Made by a program: the position numbers and the translations under genes
Assembly: GCA_902572155.1 (NCBI GenBank)
Contig: CACGET010000007.1
Location: 1 to 29,315 of the forward strand
Source of the DNA: an uncultured Pelagibacteraceae bacterium
GTDB taxonomy: Bacteria > Pseudomonadota > Alphaproteobacteria > Pelagibacterales > Pelagibacteraceae
Direction: 5' to 3'
Length of the DNA stretch: 29,315 nt
Notes under the pieces: model-generated
Told to the model about the DNA's origin: nothing
Seen by the model: only the letters and a program-made list of their open reading frames with translations
Database searches by the model: none
Shown here: piece by piece, positions 17,342-25,164 of the stretch
Position numbering within the stretch: the stretch's first letter is position 1
Layout of the letters: the number at the start of each line of letters is the position of its first letter

Positions 17342-18226
17342 ATGCTTTCTAAAAATCAACTAGGCTTTTTGTACATGTTTATTTCAGTATGTGCATTTTC
17401 AGTGATGGATTTAATAGTTAAATGGTCCGAACATTACCCTTTAGGACAAGTATTATTTTTTAGAGGTTTTTTTGGAGTAATTTTGTATTTTTTTATAATG
17501 CCTAGAGAAAACATAGGTAATTTTTATCTAACAAAAAGAGCAGGTTTACATTTCTTAAGATGTTTGTTTGGATTGATTGCCTTGATAGCGATATTTATTG
17601 CATTAAGGAATCTTCCACTGGCAACAGTTGTAAGTATTTCGTTTGCTGCACCAATATTTACAACAATTTTTTCAATTTTCTTTTTAAGTGAAAAAGTTGG
17701 ATTTTATAGATGGCTTGCAGTCCTAATTGGTTTTGTTGGAATTATAGTAATAACAGAACCGGGGTTTGACTCGCTAAATTTATATTATATTTATCCAATT
17801 ATTTTTTGTTTAGGATTATCTTATGTGGCTATTGCAATCCGGCAATTATCCACAACAGAACCAGTATGGCTTATATCATTATTTTTCTCAATAGCCATTA
17901 CTTTAGCAAGTCTGTTTACCATACCTTTTGGATGGGTTATGCCTACTATGAAAGATTTGTTTTTATTATGCATGATTGGATTTTTGGGAGGTTTTGCAAA
18001 TTTATGGCTTGGTCAATCATTTAAGTTATCAGAAGTTTCTCTTGTTTCACCTTTAAAATATTTAGCTTTAGTATTTGGAATAATATTTGGTTATTTGATC
18101 TGGGATGAAATACCAACTGTTAAAACTTTGGTAGGAGCATTATTAGTAGTCTTTTCATCTTTAATTATTTTAAAAAGAGAAATTTATCACAAAGAAAAAA
18201 TTCCCTCAACAACAAGACATGAATAA
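17342..18226 (+). CDS. EamA/DMT-family (RhaT-like) membrane transporter
   Basis: 294 residues with about ten hydrophobic helices arranged as two EamA repeats. The first repeat has FRGFFGVILYFF and LATVVSISFAAPIFTTIFSIFFLSEKVG; the second has SEVSLVSPLKYLALVFGIIFGYLIWDE. These match the DMT superfamily of metabolite exporters/importers. The substrate cannot be told from sequence. Its 3' end overlaps the DNA glycosylase gene by 8 bp, so the two are cotranscribed, which is an arbitrary functional pairing typical of compact genomes. Confidence 0.92.
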   Translation: MLSKNQLGFLYMFISVCAFSVMDLIVKWSEHYPLGQVLFFRGFFGVILYFFIMPRENIGNFYLTKRAGLHFLRCLFGLIALIAIFIALRNLPLATVVSISFAAPIFTTIFSIFFLSEKVGFYRWLAVLIGFVGIIVITEPGFDSLNLYYIYPIIFCLGLSYVAIAIRQLSTTEPVWLISLFFSIAITLASLFTIPFGWVMPTMKDLFLLCMIGFLGGFANLWLGQSFKLSEVSLVSPLKYLALVFGIIFGYLIWDEIPTVKTLVGALLVVFSSLIILKREIYHKEKIPSTTRHE

Positions 18227-18854
18227 TATACCAAAGTATTGGGAAGTAGCTAAAAAACATCTATCAAATAAAGATAAAGTTATGAAGCTATTGATCAAAA
18301 AATATTCATCACCATCTGAAACTATACTTACTACAAGGAAAGATATTTTTTACTCTTTGTGCAACAGTATAATTGGACAACAAATTAGTGTAGCAGCTGC
18401 AAACTCTGTATTTTTCAAATTTAAAAAAAAATGTAAAAATAAAATTAGTGCAAAAAATGTAAGCAAGCTTAAATTTTCACAATTGAAATCATGTGGATTA
18501 AGTAAACAAAAAGTAAAAGGAATTCAAAGTTTAGCAAAACAAACTCTAGATAGAACCTTTAATCCCAAATTAATTTCAAAGATGTCAGATGAAGAAGCAA
18601 TTTTATATCTTTCAGAATTAAGACAAATTGGTAGATGGTCTGCGGAAATGATTTTACTATTTACTTATAATAGACCTAACATTTGGCCCACACAAGATAT
18701 AGGTCTATTAAGGGCAATATCTAAAAATTATAAAAAAGAATATCTTCCTCCTGAAAAATTTTTAAGATTATTAAATAAAAGATTTTCACCTTATTGTTCT
18801 GTTGCTACTTGGTATTTATGGAGAAGTATTGATCCTGAGCCAATACAGTATTAA
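18219..18854 (+). CDS. AlkA-like DNA-3-methyladenine glycosylase (HhH-GPD family)
   Basis: 211 residues. The helix-hairpin-helix is LSELRQIGRWSAEMILLF, followed by the catalytic Asp in WPTQDIGLLRA. The N-terminal part has the family segment FYSLCNSIIGQQISVAAANSVFFKF. There is no C-terminal cysteine cluster, so it is not an iron-sulfur EndoIII/MutY enzyme. The length and Gln-Gln-Ile-Ser motif fit short AlkA/Mag1-type glycosylases, which remove alkylated purines in base excision repair. It overlaps the transporter gene upstream and, by 4 bp, the convergent DUF1330 gene. Confidence 0.9.
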   Translation: MNNIPKYWEVAKKHLSNKDKVMKLLIKKYSSPSETILTTRKDIFYSLCNSIIGQQISVAAANSVFFKFKKKCKNKISAKNVSKLKFSQLKSCGLSKQKVKGIQSLAKQTLDRTFNPKLISKMSDEEAILYLSELRQIGRWSAEMILLFTYNRPNIWPTQDIGLLRAISKNYKKEYLPPEKFLRLLNKRFSPYCSVATWYLWRSIDPEPIQY

Positions 18855-19138
18855 TTGCCTTCCACTATTTGATGATGTCTTATAGCGTGGCCATTAAGAA
18901 TATCATGTGCATTTTGATATTCGATGGAGTCATAACATTCTAATGCAGTATTGTAATTAGGAAATTCTACTATAACGGTTCTTGGTGAATTTATACCATC
19001 GTTTGTTCTATTTTTTCCACCTCTTACTAAGAATTTTCCAGAGAACTTTTCTACAGCCGGTTTAGCTTTAAGAGCATACTCTTTAAGTTTTTCTGCATTA
19101 TTAATCTTTTCATACATACACACCCAATAAGCTTTCAT
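18851..19138 (-). CDS. DUF1330 family protein
   Basis: 95 residues from the ATG at 19138. A longer frame opens upstream, but AAGGAG lies 4 nt before this ATG and the protein then begins MKAYWVCMYEKI like other DUF1330 members. The ferredoxin-like fold motif is visible: YALKAKPAVEKFSGKFLVRGG, then TVIVEFPNYNTALECYDS. Family members are small dimeric alpha+beta barrel-like proteins of unknown function. It is divergent from the phosphoribosyltransferase gene, 43 bp away, with a T12 run in the spacer. Confidence 0.88.
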   Translation of the reverse strand: MKAYWVCMYEKINNAEKLKEYALKAKPAVEKFSGKFLVRGGKNRTNDGINSPRTVIVEFPNYNTALECYDSIEYQNAHDILNGHAIRHHQIVEGN

Positions 19139-19142
19139 AATT

Positions 19143-19148
19143 CTCCTT
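19143..19148 (-). promoter_or_regulatory. Shine-Dalgarno that fixes the DUF1330 start
   Basis: AAGGAG on the minus strand, 4 nt from the ATG at 19138. It supports the 95-residue form over the longer frame that opens at 19219, which would overlap the divergent gene. Confidence 0.7.
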
Positions 19149-19181
19149 TTTAATTTTTTTTTTTTATGATACCAAATTTTT

Positions 19182-19703
19182 ATGTCTGATAAATTAATAA
19201 TTACTTTTGATGAGTACATAAAAATAGTAGAAAAATTAGCAATACAAATTCATAAACATTATAAACCAACAGTGCTTGTTGGCATTATGAGAGGTGCAGC
19301 GCCAATACTAGATATTTTATCAAGAATTTTAAAATTACCTACAGCCTATATAGTTATTCAAAGTTACTCTGGTGAAGGTTTGGAAGATAAACAAGGACAA
19401 CTAATGTTTGCAAGAGAAATTAGCTCTTTAGCTGAAAGTAAAGATTATAAAAAAGTTCTTCTAGTGGATGATCTTTCAGACACGGGCTTGACTTTAAATA
19501 AAAGTATAGAATGGTTAAGAAATTATGGCCCTACTAAAGATTTTATTGAAGAAGTTAAGACTGCATGTTTATGGAAAAAAAAATCATCTACTTTTGAGCC
19601 TGATTTTTGTCCTATTAGATTAGACTCTGATCCTTGGATTGTACAGCCAACCGAACATTATGAAGAGATATCTATAGAAGAGATTATGGAAAAAAATAAA
19701 TAG
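19182..19703 (+). CDS. gpt: Purine phosphoribosyltransferase (xanthine-guanine/hypoxanthine type)
   Basis: 173 residues. The PRPP-binding motif is VLLVDDLSDTGLTL. MRGAAPILDILSRIL matches the pyrophosphate-binding loop, and the C-terminal region SDPWIVQPTEH contains the purine-stacking Trp. These fit the type I phosphoribosyltransferases that convert xanthine, guanine or hypoxanthine to nucleotides. The convergent neighbour is a purine permease, suggesting an uptake-and-salvage pair. The TAG stop lies inside the stem of the shared hairpin. Exact base preference is not determinable; the gpt symbol is approximate. Confidence 0.87.
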   Translation: MSDKLIITFDEYIKIVEKLAIQIHKHYKPTVLVGIMRGAAPILDILSRILKLPTAYIVIQSYSGEGLEDKQGQLMFAREISSLAESKDYKKVLLVDDLSDTGLTLNKSIEWLRNYGPTKDFIEEVKTACLWKKKSSTFEPDFCPIRLDSDPWIVQPTEHYEEISIEEIMEKNK

Positions 19704-19727
19704 GGCTAGTTTTAAACTAGCCCTATT
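19699..19727. terminator. Bidirectional hairpin terminator between gpt and NCS2 permease
   Basis: A perfect inverted repeat, TAGGGCTAGTTT and its reverse complement at 19701-19725, extends by two A-T pairs on each side to a 14-bp stem. It lies between the two convergent stop codons. The gpt stop TAG is the first three bases of the inner stem. A-rich flanks on one side read as T-rich on the opposite transcript. Confidence 0.85.
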
Positions 19728-19737
19728 AAAAATTAAT

Positions 19738-21048
19738 TTAAGCTACTGCAAAACTTACAACGCTTAATATGGCTATAACCCATATTGCAGGCGATGTACT
19801 AGAAAATTTGCCAGTAAATATTTTGATCAGAGCATACGATACAAATGCAAGAGCAATACCATTACTTATACTATAAGTTAAAGGCATAGCAATCATTGCA
19901 AGGATCGCTGGAGCTGACTCAGAAATATCGTTCCATTCAATATCTGTTATATTTCTAATAAAAAGAACTGATACAAAAAGTAAAGCAGCACCGTCTATTT
20001 GTTTAGGCAAACTAGTTGCTAATGGTGCAAAAAATATACAAGCTAAAAACAACAAACCTATTACAAGAGAGGTCATTCCAGTTTTTCCTCCAGCCTTTAC
20101 TCCTGCTCCTGACTCAACATAGCTAGTAACAGTTGTTGTTCCCATCATTGCACCAGCAACAGTACCAACACTATCTGATAACATAGCTTTATTAATATCT
20201 TGCACTTTTCCTTGTTTATCAACTTTACCAGCAACATTTGCAACTGAAGTCAAAGTTCCAGCAGTATCAAAGAAGTCGATAAATAATAATGTAAATATTA
20301 CAGTAGACATTCCAGCAGTCATCGCAGCCGACAAGTCAAATTCAAAAAGATAAGTCATAGGCGGAGGCGCACTTGCAATACCATTAAATTTTGCTAGACC
20401 AGCAGCCCAAGCAATAATGCTAAATACTAAAATACCTATAATAATATTACCTTTAACATTCATTTTTTCTAAAACTATTATTGCTATGAACGTAGCACAT
20501 CCTAATAAAACTAATGGATCACTTAAATCACCTAATTGAACTAAAGTTACAGGGTTATCAACTACAACTTCCATTATCTGAAGACCTATTATAGCTAAAA
20601 ATAGACCTATACCTGCTCCAATTCCTAATTTTAAACTTTTTGGAATCGAATTTATTAACCAAGCCCTTATAGGTGTAAGAGAAATAATTAAAAATAATAC
20701 ACCAGCAACTAAAACTGCCCCTAAAGCTTCTTGAGGAGTATATCCCATTCCAGCACAAACACCGAATGCAACAAAAGCATTTATTCCCATGCCAGGCGCA
20801 AGTCCGATAGGCCAAGTTTTTCCGTAAAAAGCCATAATAAAACATGCAAGAGCAGTTGCTAAAATTGTTGCTGTATACACAGCGCCAAAATCAAAAAAGC
20901 CTTTTTCTGGTCCTGCAAATTCTCCTGATAATATAAATGGGTTTAAAAACATTATGTATGCCATAGTTAAGAACGTTGTTGTTCCTGCTATAACTTCTGT
21001 TTTAAAGTTTGTTTTATGTTTTTTATAATTAAAATAATTTTCAAGCAT
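19738..21048 (-). CDS. NCS2-family purine permease (AzgA/GhxP-like)
   Basis: 436 residues with about 12-14 membrane helices. The N-terminus NFKTEVIAGTTTFLTMAYIMFLNP is the hallmark of the AzgA subgroup (adenine, guanine, hypoxanthine transporters) within NCS2. Other signatures: GLAPGMGINAFVAFGVCAGMG, LFIDFFDTAGTLTSVAN, and GTVAGAMMGTTTVTSYVESGAGVKAGGKTG split over two helices. It is a proton-coupled base importer in the inner membrane. A strong AGGAGGA lies 3 nt before the ATG. It converges on the phosphoribosyltransferase, which would trap imported bases. Confidence 0.93.
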   Translation of the reverse strand: MLENYFNYKKHKTNFKTEVIAGTTTFLTMAYIMFLNPFILSGEFAGPEKGFFDFGAVYTATILATALACFIMAFYGKTWPIGLAPGMGINAFVAFGVCAGMGYTPQEALGAVLVAGVLFLIISLTPIRAWLINSIPKSLKLGIGAGIGLFLAIIGLQIMEVVVDNPVTLVQLGDLSDPLVLLGCATFIAIIVLEKMNVKGNIIIGILVFSIIAWAAGLAKFNGIASAPPPMTYLFEFDLSAAMTAGMSTVIFTLLFIDFFDTAGTLTSVANVAGKVDKQGKVQDINKAMLSDSVGTVAGAMMGTTTVTSYVESGAGVKAGGKTGMTSLVIGLLFLACIFFAPLATSLPKQIDGAALLFVSVLFIRNITDIEWNDISESAPAILAMIAMPLTYSISNGIALAFVSYALIKIFTGKFSSTSPAIWVIAILSVVSFAVA

Positions 21049-21051
21049 ATA

Positions 21052-21058
21052 TCCTCCT
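21052..21058 (-). promoter_or_regulatory. Strong Shine-Dalgarno of the purine permease
   Basis: AGGAGGA on the minus strand, 3 nt before the ATG at 21048; one of the strongest ribosome-binding sites in the window. The rest of the 126-bp spacer shows only a weak CATAA/TTATG inverted repeat at 21130-21147. Confidence 0.6.
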
Positions 21059-21174
21059 AATTAATGATAAATATGTGATTCTATTTGTAAATACTCTTTA
21101 AAACTAAACTTTATACACACAATTCAACCCATAAGTTTATATTTATGCCTTATTTTAGTTGTTATTATTAATTT

Positions 21175-21480
21175 ATGAAAAAAATCAAGACTATATTTGT
21201 TATTTTCATTTTCTTTTTTTTAGTTTCAGGATGTCAAACTATTAAACAAAAAACGGATGAAATTGCCAAAAAGGAAAATGAAAAATTAAGTAAGTATATC
21301 GGGAAATCTGTCAATGATTTAAAAACAGACCTAGGTTTACCAGATGAAGATTTTAAAAATGAAAAAGGTAACCTAGAATTAGTTTATAATTCAAAAAAAT
21401 ATCTTATTCCTTGTGAAAGAAGATTTGAAATAAATTCAAACTCAATTGTAATTGGATTTGTATCTAATGGATGTTTTTAA
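21175..21480 (+). CDS. Small lipoprotein of unknown function
   Basis: 101 residues. A signal peptide with lipobox LVSGC (Cys20) is followed by a Lys/Glu-rich helix and the segment YIGKSVNDLKTDLGLPDEDF. That segment resembles the start of SmpA/BamE-like folds (GKS..DL...LG.PD), but the match is too short to be sure. Two further cysteines (in IPCERRF and the C-terminal GCF) could form a disulfide. It stands alone and ends just before a strong hairpin at 21483-21513. Confidence 0.72.
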   Translation: MKKIKTIFVIFIFFFLVSGCQTIKQKTDEIAKKENEKLSKYIGKSVNDLKTDLGLPDEDFKNEKGNLELVYNSKKYLIPCERRFEINSNSIVIGFVSNGCF

Positions 21481-21482
21481 AT

Positions 21483-21513
21483 TTACTTGCGAAGAATTAG
21501 TCTTCGCAAGTAA
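21483..21513. terminator. Hairpin terminator between the small lipoprotein and hsp20
   Basis: A 13-bp perfect stem (TTACTTGCGAAGA and its reverse complement) with a five-base loop lies in the 41-bp gap between two convergent genes. The downstream tract on either strand is not a clean T-run, so it may act as a bidirectional stem with imperfect U-tail or as a 3'-end protector. Confidence 0.75.
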
Positions 21514-21521
21514 GGGAAAAC

Positions 21522-21968
21522 TTATTTTATTTCTATAAGTTTTTTTTTTTTATGTTCTGGAATTATTCTTTCACAAGATATTGTTAAAAGACCATCTTTA
21601 AGTTCGGCGGCATTAACCTTTACATCATCAGCAATTGAAAATGATCTTGCAAAATGTCTTTGGGATATTCCTTTATGAATAATTTCTCCATTAACATGAT
21701 TATCTTCTGGTTTATTAATCTGTTTGGTTCTTACAGTTAATAAATTATCTTCAAATTCAACTTCAACATCATTTTTATTGAAACCAGCCAATGCTACCTC
21801 AATAGCATAGTTATCATTACCGGTCTTTCTTATGTTGTAAGGTGGATAATTTGACTGCATGGTCAAATTTCCGTTACCAAGCATATTTTCAAACTGATCA
21901 AACATGTCGTCAAATCCAATAGAAAAAGGTCTTAGCGAGTTAAATATAGAAAGATCTTTACTTGTCAT
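21522..21968 (-). CDS. Small heat-shock protein (Hsp20/IbpA family)
   Basis: 148 residues. An N-terminal segment (SLRPFSIGFDDMFDQFENML) is followed by an alpha-crystallin domain with YPPYNIRKTGNDNYAIEVALAGF, the conserved GISQRHFARSFSIADDVKV and a beta9-type ELKDGLLTISCERIIPE end. It is an ATP-independent holdase that forms oligomers and binds unfolding proteins. The leader holds an RpoH-like promoter and a ROSE-like hairpin around the Shine-Dalgarno (separate entries), so expression is probably heat-controlled at both transcription and translation. Confidence 0.95.
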   Translation of the reverse strand: MTSKDLSIFNSLRPFSIGFDDMFDQFENMLGNGNLTMQSNYPPYNIRKTGNDNYAIEVALAGFNKNDVEVEFEDNLLTVRTKQINKPEDNHVNGEIIHKGISQRHFARSFSIADDVKVNAAELKDGLLTISCERIIPEHKKKKLIEIK

Positions 21969-22024
21969 AGTTTACTCCTTTGTTAAGCAAGTTAATTTAT
22001 ATAAGCCCCATAAGGCGACTTACT
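21969..22024 (-). promoter_or_regulatory. ROSE-like RNA thermometer in the hsp20 leader
   Basis: On the minus strand the sequence ACUUGCUU-AACA-AAGGAGU (21974-21992) folds into a 7-bp hairpin that buries the AAGGAG ribosome-binding site and leaves one G unpaired in UUGCU. That is the diagnostic ROSE element feature (U-U/C-G-C-U opposite the Shine-Dalgarno). A second hairpin, AAGUCGCC-UUAU-GGGGCUU (22003-22021), lies upstream. ROSE elements control alphaproteobacterial small heat-shock genes by melting at high temperature. The pairing is seen by hand; thermal behaviour is inference. Confidence 0.75.
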
Positions 22025-22030
22025 GTATTT

Positions 22031-22058
22031 AGATAAGAACAAAATATTTAATTTCAAG
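22031..22058 (-). promoter_or_regulatory. RpoH (sigma-32)-like heat-shock promoter of hsp20
   Basis: Minus strand: -35 CTTGAA (22058-22053), 15-nt spacer, -10 CTTATCT (22037-22031). This fits the alphaproteobacterial RpoH pattern of CTTGAA with a C-N-TAT-N-T type -10. The predicted start is near 22024, leaving a leader of about 55 nt that contains the ROSE-like hairpins. The -35 element begins 10 bp after the upstream ptrB stop codon. Confidence 0.65.
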
Positions 22059-22068
22059 ATTAAAAATA

Positions 22069-23676
22069 TTAAATTTTTTTAGATATTTTTAAGGCAAATG
22101 CATAGTCAATTGCAATTTCTTCTATTGCACCGTCCCTGCCAGATTTCCCTCCGTGACCAGCATTCATTTCAGTTTTTAAAAGAAGCAAGTTGTTGTCTGT
22201 TTTGTAATCTCTAAGTTTAGCTGTAAATTTTGCAGGCTCATCAAACAAGACTCTATTATCACTTAAGCTAGTTGTGATTAAAATGTGAGGGTAATCAACT
22301 TTTCTAATATTATTATATGGAGCATAGGAATATATATAATCAAAATGCTCTTTATTTTCTTTAGCATTTCCAAATTCATCAAATTCTCCAATAGTTAAAG
22401 GTAAAGAATGGTCTAGATTAGTTGTTAGAGAATCTACAAATGGTACAGCCATAATTATTCCTAAAAATATTTCTGGTGATTGATTTACCACTGCTCCCAT
22501 TAACAAACCTCCAGCAGAGCCACCCATACCAATTATTTTTCCTTTTGAAGTATAATTTTTTTCAATTAAATATTTCGCAGCGAAAATGTAGTCTTCAAAT
22601 GTATTTTTTTTGTTAGTCAATTTTCCTTCTTTCCACCACTTCATTCCCTTTTCCATGCCGCCTCTTACGTGAGCCGTTGCCCATATAATATCTCTATTAA
22701 TCAAACTTAATCTTGTAGATGAAAAATTTGGAGACATTGAGCTTCCATAAGATCCGTAACCATATAGTAACAAATTTGCTGAACCATCGACTTTAGTGTT
22801 TTTATGTCTAGTGATAGTCAAAGGTACAAGTCTTCCGTCATGAGATTTAAACTCGACTCTTTCAACAATGTAGTCATTCTTATTATGACCAGACGGAATA
22901 ACTTGCTCTTTAACAAGTTCTCTTGATTTATTAGATAAATTATATTTATAAACTCTTGAAGGTGTTTTGGGCGATGAATAACCTAAATAGATTTCATCTG
23001 TATTCCTATCTTTTTGAGTCAAAGTTGCACCCGGTACATAAATTCTTTCATCAGAAAAGATTAATTCTTCCTCTACGTTTGTGGATATATTTTTAACAAA
23101 TAATTTATCTAGTGCATTTGAAGTTTCACCTCGAATAATCCAATTTTTAAGAAATGTAAGCCCACCGATTAGGACCTCATTCTTGGCTGGTATAAAAGCT
23201 TTCCAATCTTGATTTTCTAAACTTTCAGAAACATCAATTTTAAAGTCTTCAGCATTCTTATTTGTATGATTATAAAATTTTCCATCCCATGAACTTACAG
23301 AATACAAAACACCTTTTTCTCTTTTTATTATTAATTTCGGCTGAGGCCTTTCTTCGTTTGAATTAAAATAATATTGCTCTGAAGTATTGTGGTCAGAAGT
23401 ATTTATAAAATAATATCTTTCATCTGAGCTTATTCCGATATTAACTGTAAAAGCTTCACTTTTTTCCTCAAAGATCAATTCATCATCATCATCAAAATTT
23501 CCAATTTGATGTCTATATATTTTTCTTGCTCTATGATTCTTATCAAGCTTTGAATAAAAAATATATTTATCATCTAGACTAAATGTAATTCCTCCTGAGG
23601 TTTCATTAATTTCTTTTGAAATAATTTTGTTATTTTTTATATCCTTAATATAAATTGTATAATATTCAGAACCTTG
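22069..23676 (-). pseudogene. ptrB: Oligopeptidase B (S9 family), N-terminus missing
   Basis: The frame is intact from about 23676 down to the stop at 22069, roughly 534 residues. The catalytic domain is complete: Ser in GMGGSAGGLLMGA, Asp in TSLSDNRVLFDEPAKF, His in AGHGGKSGR. The propeller part shows family segments: GSEYYTIYIKD, SGGITFSLDDKYIFY, YRHQIG, and DDDELIFEEK just before 23478. Homology begins near E. coli residue 150; about 150 N-terminal residues are absent. Upstream of GSEYY the frame enters sequence antisense to sbcB and meets a stop at 23707-23709 without an ATG. The first usable in-frame start is a TTG at 23478 deep in the propeller, so I treat it as a broken gene. The full enzyme cleaves peptides after basic residues. 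Confidence 0.85.
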
Positions 23677-25097
23677 AAACTGATAGCGCTCAATTAGATT
23701 GGGCGACTATAATTGAAGTAGGCGCAATTTTATTGGATGAAAATTTTAAAGAATTAGAGCGTTTTTCAGCAAGATGTAGAATACCTCAAGATAGAGTTCC
23801 ATCAGCTACGGCATTATGCATTAACAGATCTAATGTTGATTTAATTACTAAGGGAAATTTGAGTCACTACCAAATGATAGATCAAATAGAAAAAAAATTT
23901 CGTAAGTGGGCTCCAGCTACATTTTTAGGGTTCAATAATTGTTTATTTGATGACGAAGTTACTAGGCGAGAGTTTTTTAAATCATTAAGGAAACCATATC
24001 TTATGAATACAGAAGGTAACTCAAGACATGATGCTCTCACAATGATTAAAGCTGCATTTGCAATTGATGAAAATGTTTTGAAATTTGAGCTTAATCCAAA
24101 AGGAAATAAATCTATGAAATTAGAATCACTTACAAGATTAAATGGATTTGATTCTAAAGATAGTCATTCAGCATTAGTGGACGCAGTGAACACAGTAAAT
24201 ATTTTAGGATTATTAAAAGACAAACAACCTGATTTGTGGCATGAATATTTAAAAACAAAAAGTAAAGTTGTTGTTGAGAATATGATTCAACAAGAAAAAA
24301 TGTTTACTATAAATGAAAACTTTTTTGGTAAAAATTATTTATTTTTAGTTTCACCCTTACATCCAAAGACATGTTTCCATGAAGTGTACAAGTGGGGATT
24401 AGTAGTTAATCTATCTGCAAATATTGAAGAGCTTCAAAAACTTAGTTATGAGGATCTTAAAAAAGAAATGAAAAAATCTCCTCGTTTTTATAAATCTATC
24501 AAAGCTAATAAATCTCCTATTATCTTGGATAAAAGTTATGGTTTGAATGTAGACCCATATAAAAAAATTGGTGAAAATCTACTTAATAAAAGAGCTGAAC
24601 TTATGAAAAAAAATGAAAAATTTTCAAAGGATATTTCAAATATTTTAAGAGAAGCAGCTGAAGAAAAAATGGAAACATCATCACAAGTTGATTTAGAACC
24701 AGAGGAGTCAATTTATACAGGAGGTTTTACGTCTACTAAAGATCAAGCTTTATTTTCTAAATTTCACTTAGGAGGCTGGAAAGAGAAATTTGCCTTACTG
24801 GATAAATTTGAAGACGAAAGATTAATTACATTTGGCCACGGTCTAATATTCAATGAAGCACCTGAAATTTTACCAAAAGAAATCCATAAAAAGATAAAAC
24901 GTCGTATTGCTTCAAGAATATTAAGTACCAATAAGGAAAAATGGTGGACAGTTTCCGCTTTTTATTCAGAGTGTGACGAGATTAGAGAAAATGAAGACAA
25001 GATGTTTTCATTTAAAAATACTGATGAAAAGCTCAAATTTCTTGATGGAATTAATGAATATGTGATGAATCTAGAGCAAAAGTATTCTGATGCATAA
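23655..25097 (+). CDS. sbcB: Exodeoxyribonuclease I (ExoI), 5'-truncated
   Basis: 480 codons from a TTG at 23655. Convincing homology starts at LETDSAQLDWATIIEVGAIL. Conserved DEDDh exonuclease parts: Glu in LET, GFNNCLFDDEVTRREFF (Exo II), and DSHSALVDAVNTV (Exo III His/Asp), followed by the ExoI SH3-like and helical C-terminal regions. It would degrade single-stranded DNA 3' to 5'. The first catalytic Asp (E. coli Asp15 of DxE) is replaced by Asn: the frame reads QNLET where D-x-E-T is expected. An in-frame stop lies at 23646-23648 and there is no ATG before residue 73. The true N-terminus therefore seems lost at the junction with ptrB. The downstream trxA gap is 67 bp. Confidence 0.85.
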   Translation: MYNIQNLETDSAQLDWATIIEVGAILLDENFKELERFSARCRIPQDRVPSATALCINRSNVDLITKGNLSHYQMIDQIEKKFRKWAPATFLGFNNCLFDDEVTRREFFKSLRKPYLMNTEGNSRHDALTMIKAAFAIDENVLKFELNPKGNKSMKLESLTRLNGFDSKDSHSALVDAVNTVNILGLLKDKQPDLWHEYLKTKSKVVVENMIQQEKMFTINENFFGKNYLFLVSPLHPKTCFHEVYKWGLVVNLSANIEELQKLSYEDLKKEMKKSPRFYKSIKANKSPIILDKSYGLNVDPYKKIGENLLNKRAELMKKNEKFSKDISNILREAAEEKMETSSQVDLEPEESIYTGGFTSTKDQALFSKFHLGGWKEKFALLDKFEDERLITFGHGLIFNEAPEILPKEIHKKIKRRIASRILSTNKEKWWTVSAFYSECDEIRENEDKMFSFKNTDEKLKFLDGINEYVMNLEQKYSDA

Positions 25098-25164
25098 TTT
25101 AATAAATTAAAAAAAACATACTTTTGCCCATTGAATAATCAATTGAATCAATTATATCAGTTAT

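Noticed and set aside
19139..19219. Longer N-terminus for the DUF1330 protein
   Set aside because: It would overlap the divergent phosphoribosyltransferase gene, and a good Shine-Dalgarno points to the ATG at 19138.
21049..21174. Possible purine riboswitch before the NCS2 permease
   Set aside because: The 126-bp spacer has no three-way junction with the expected conserved loops; only a weak CATAA/TTATG inverted repeat is seen.
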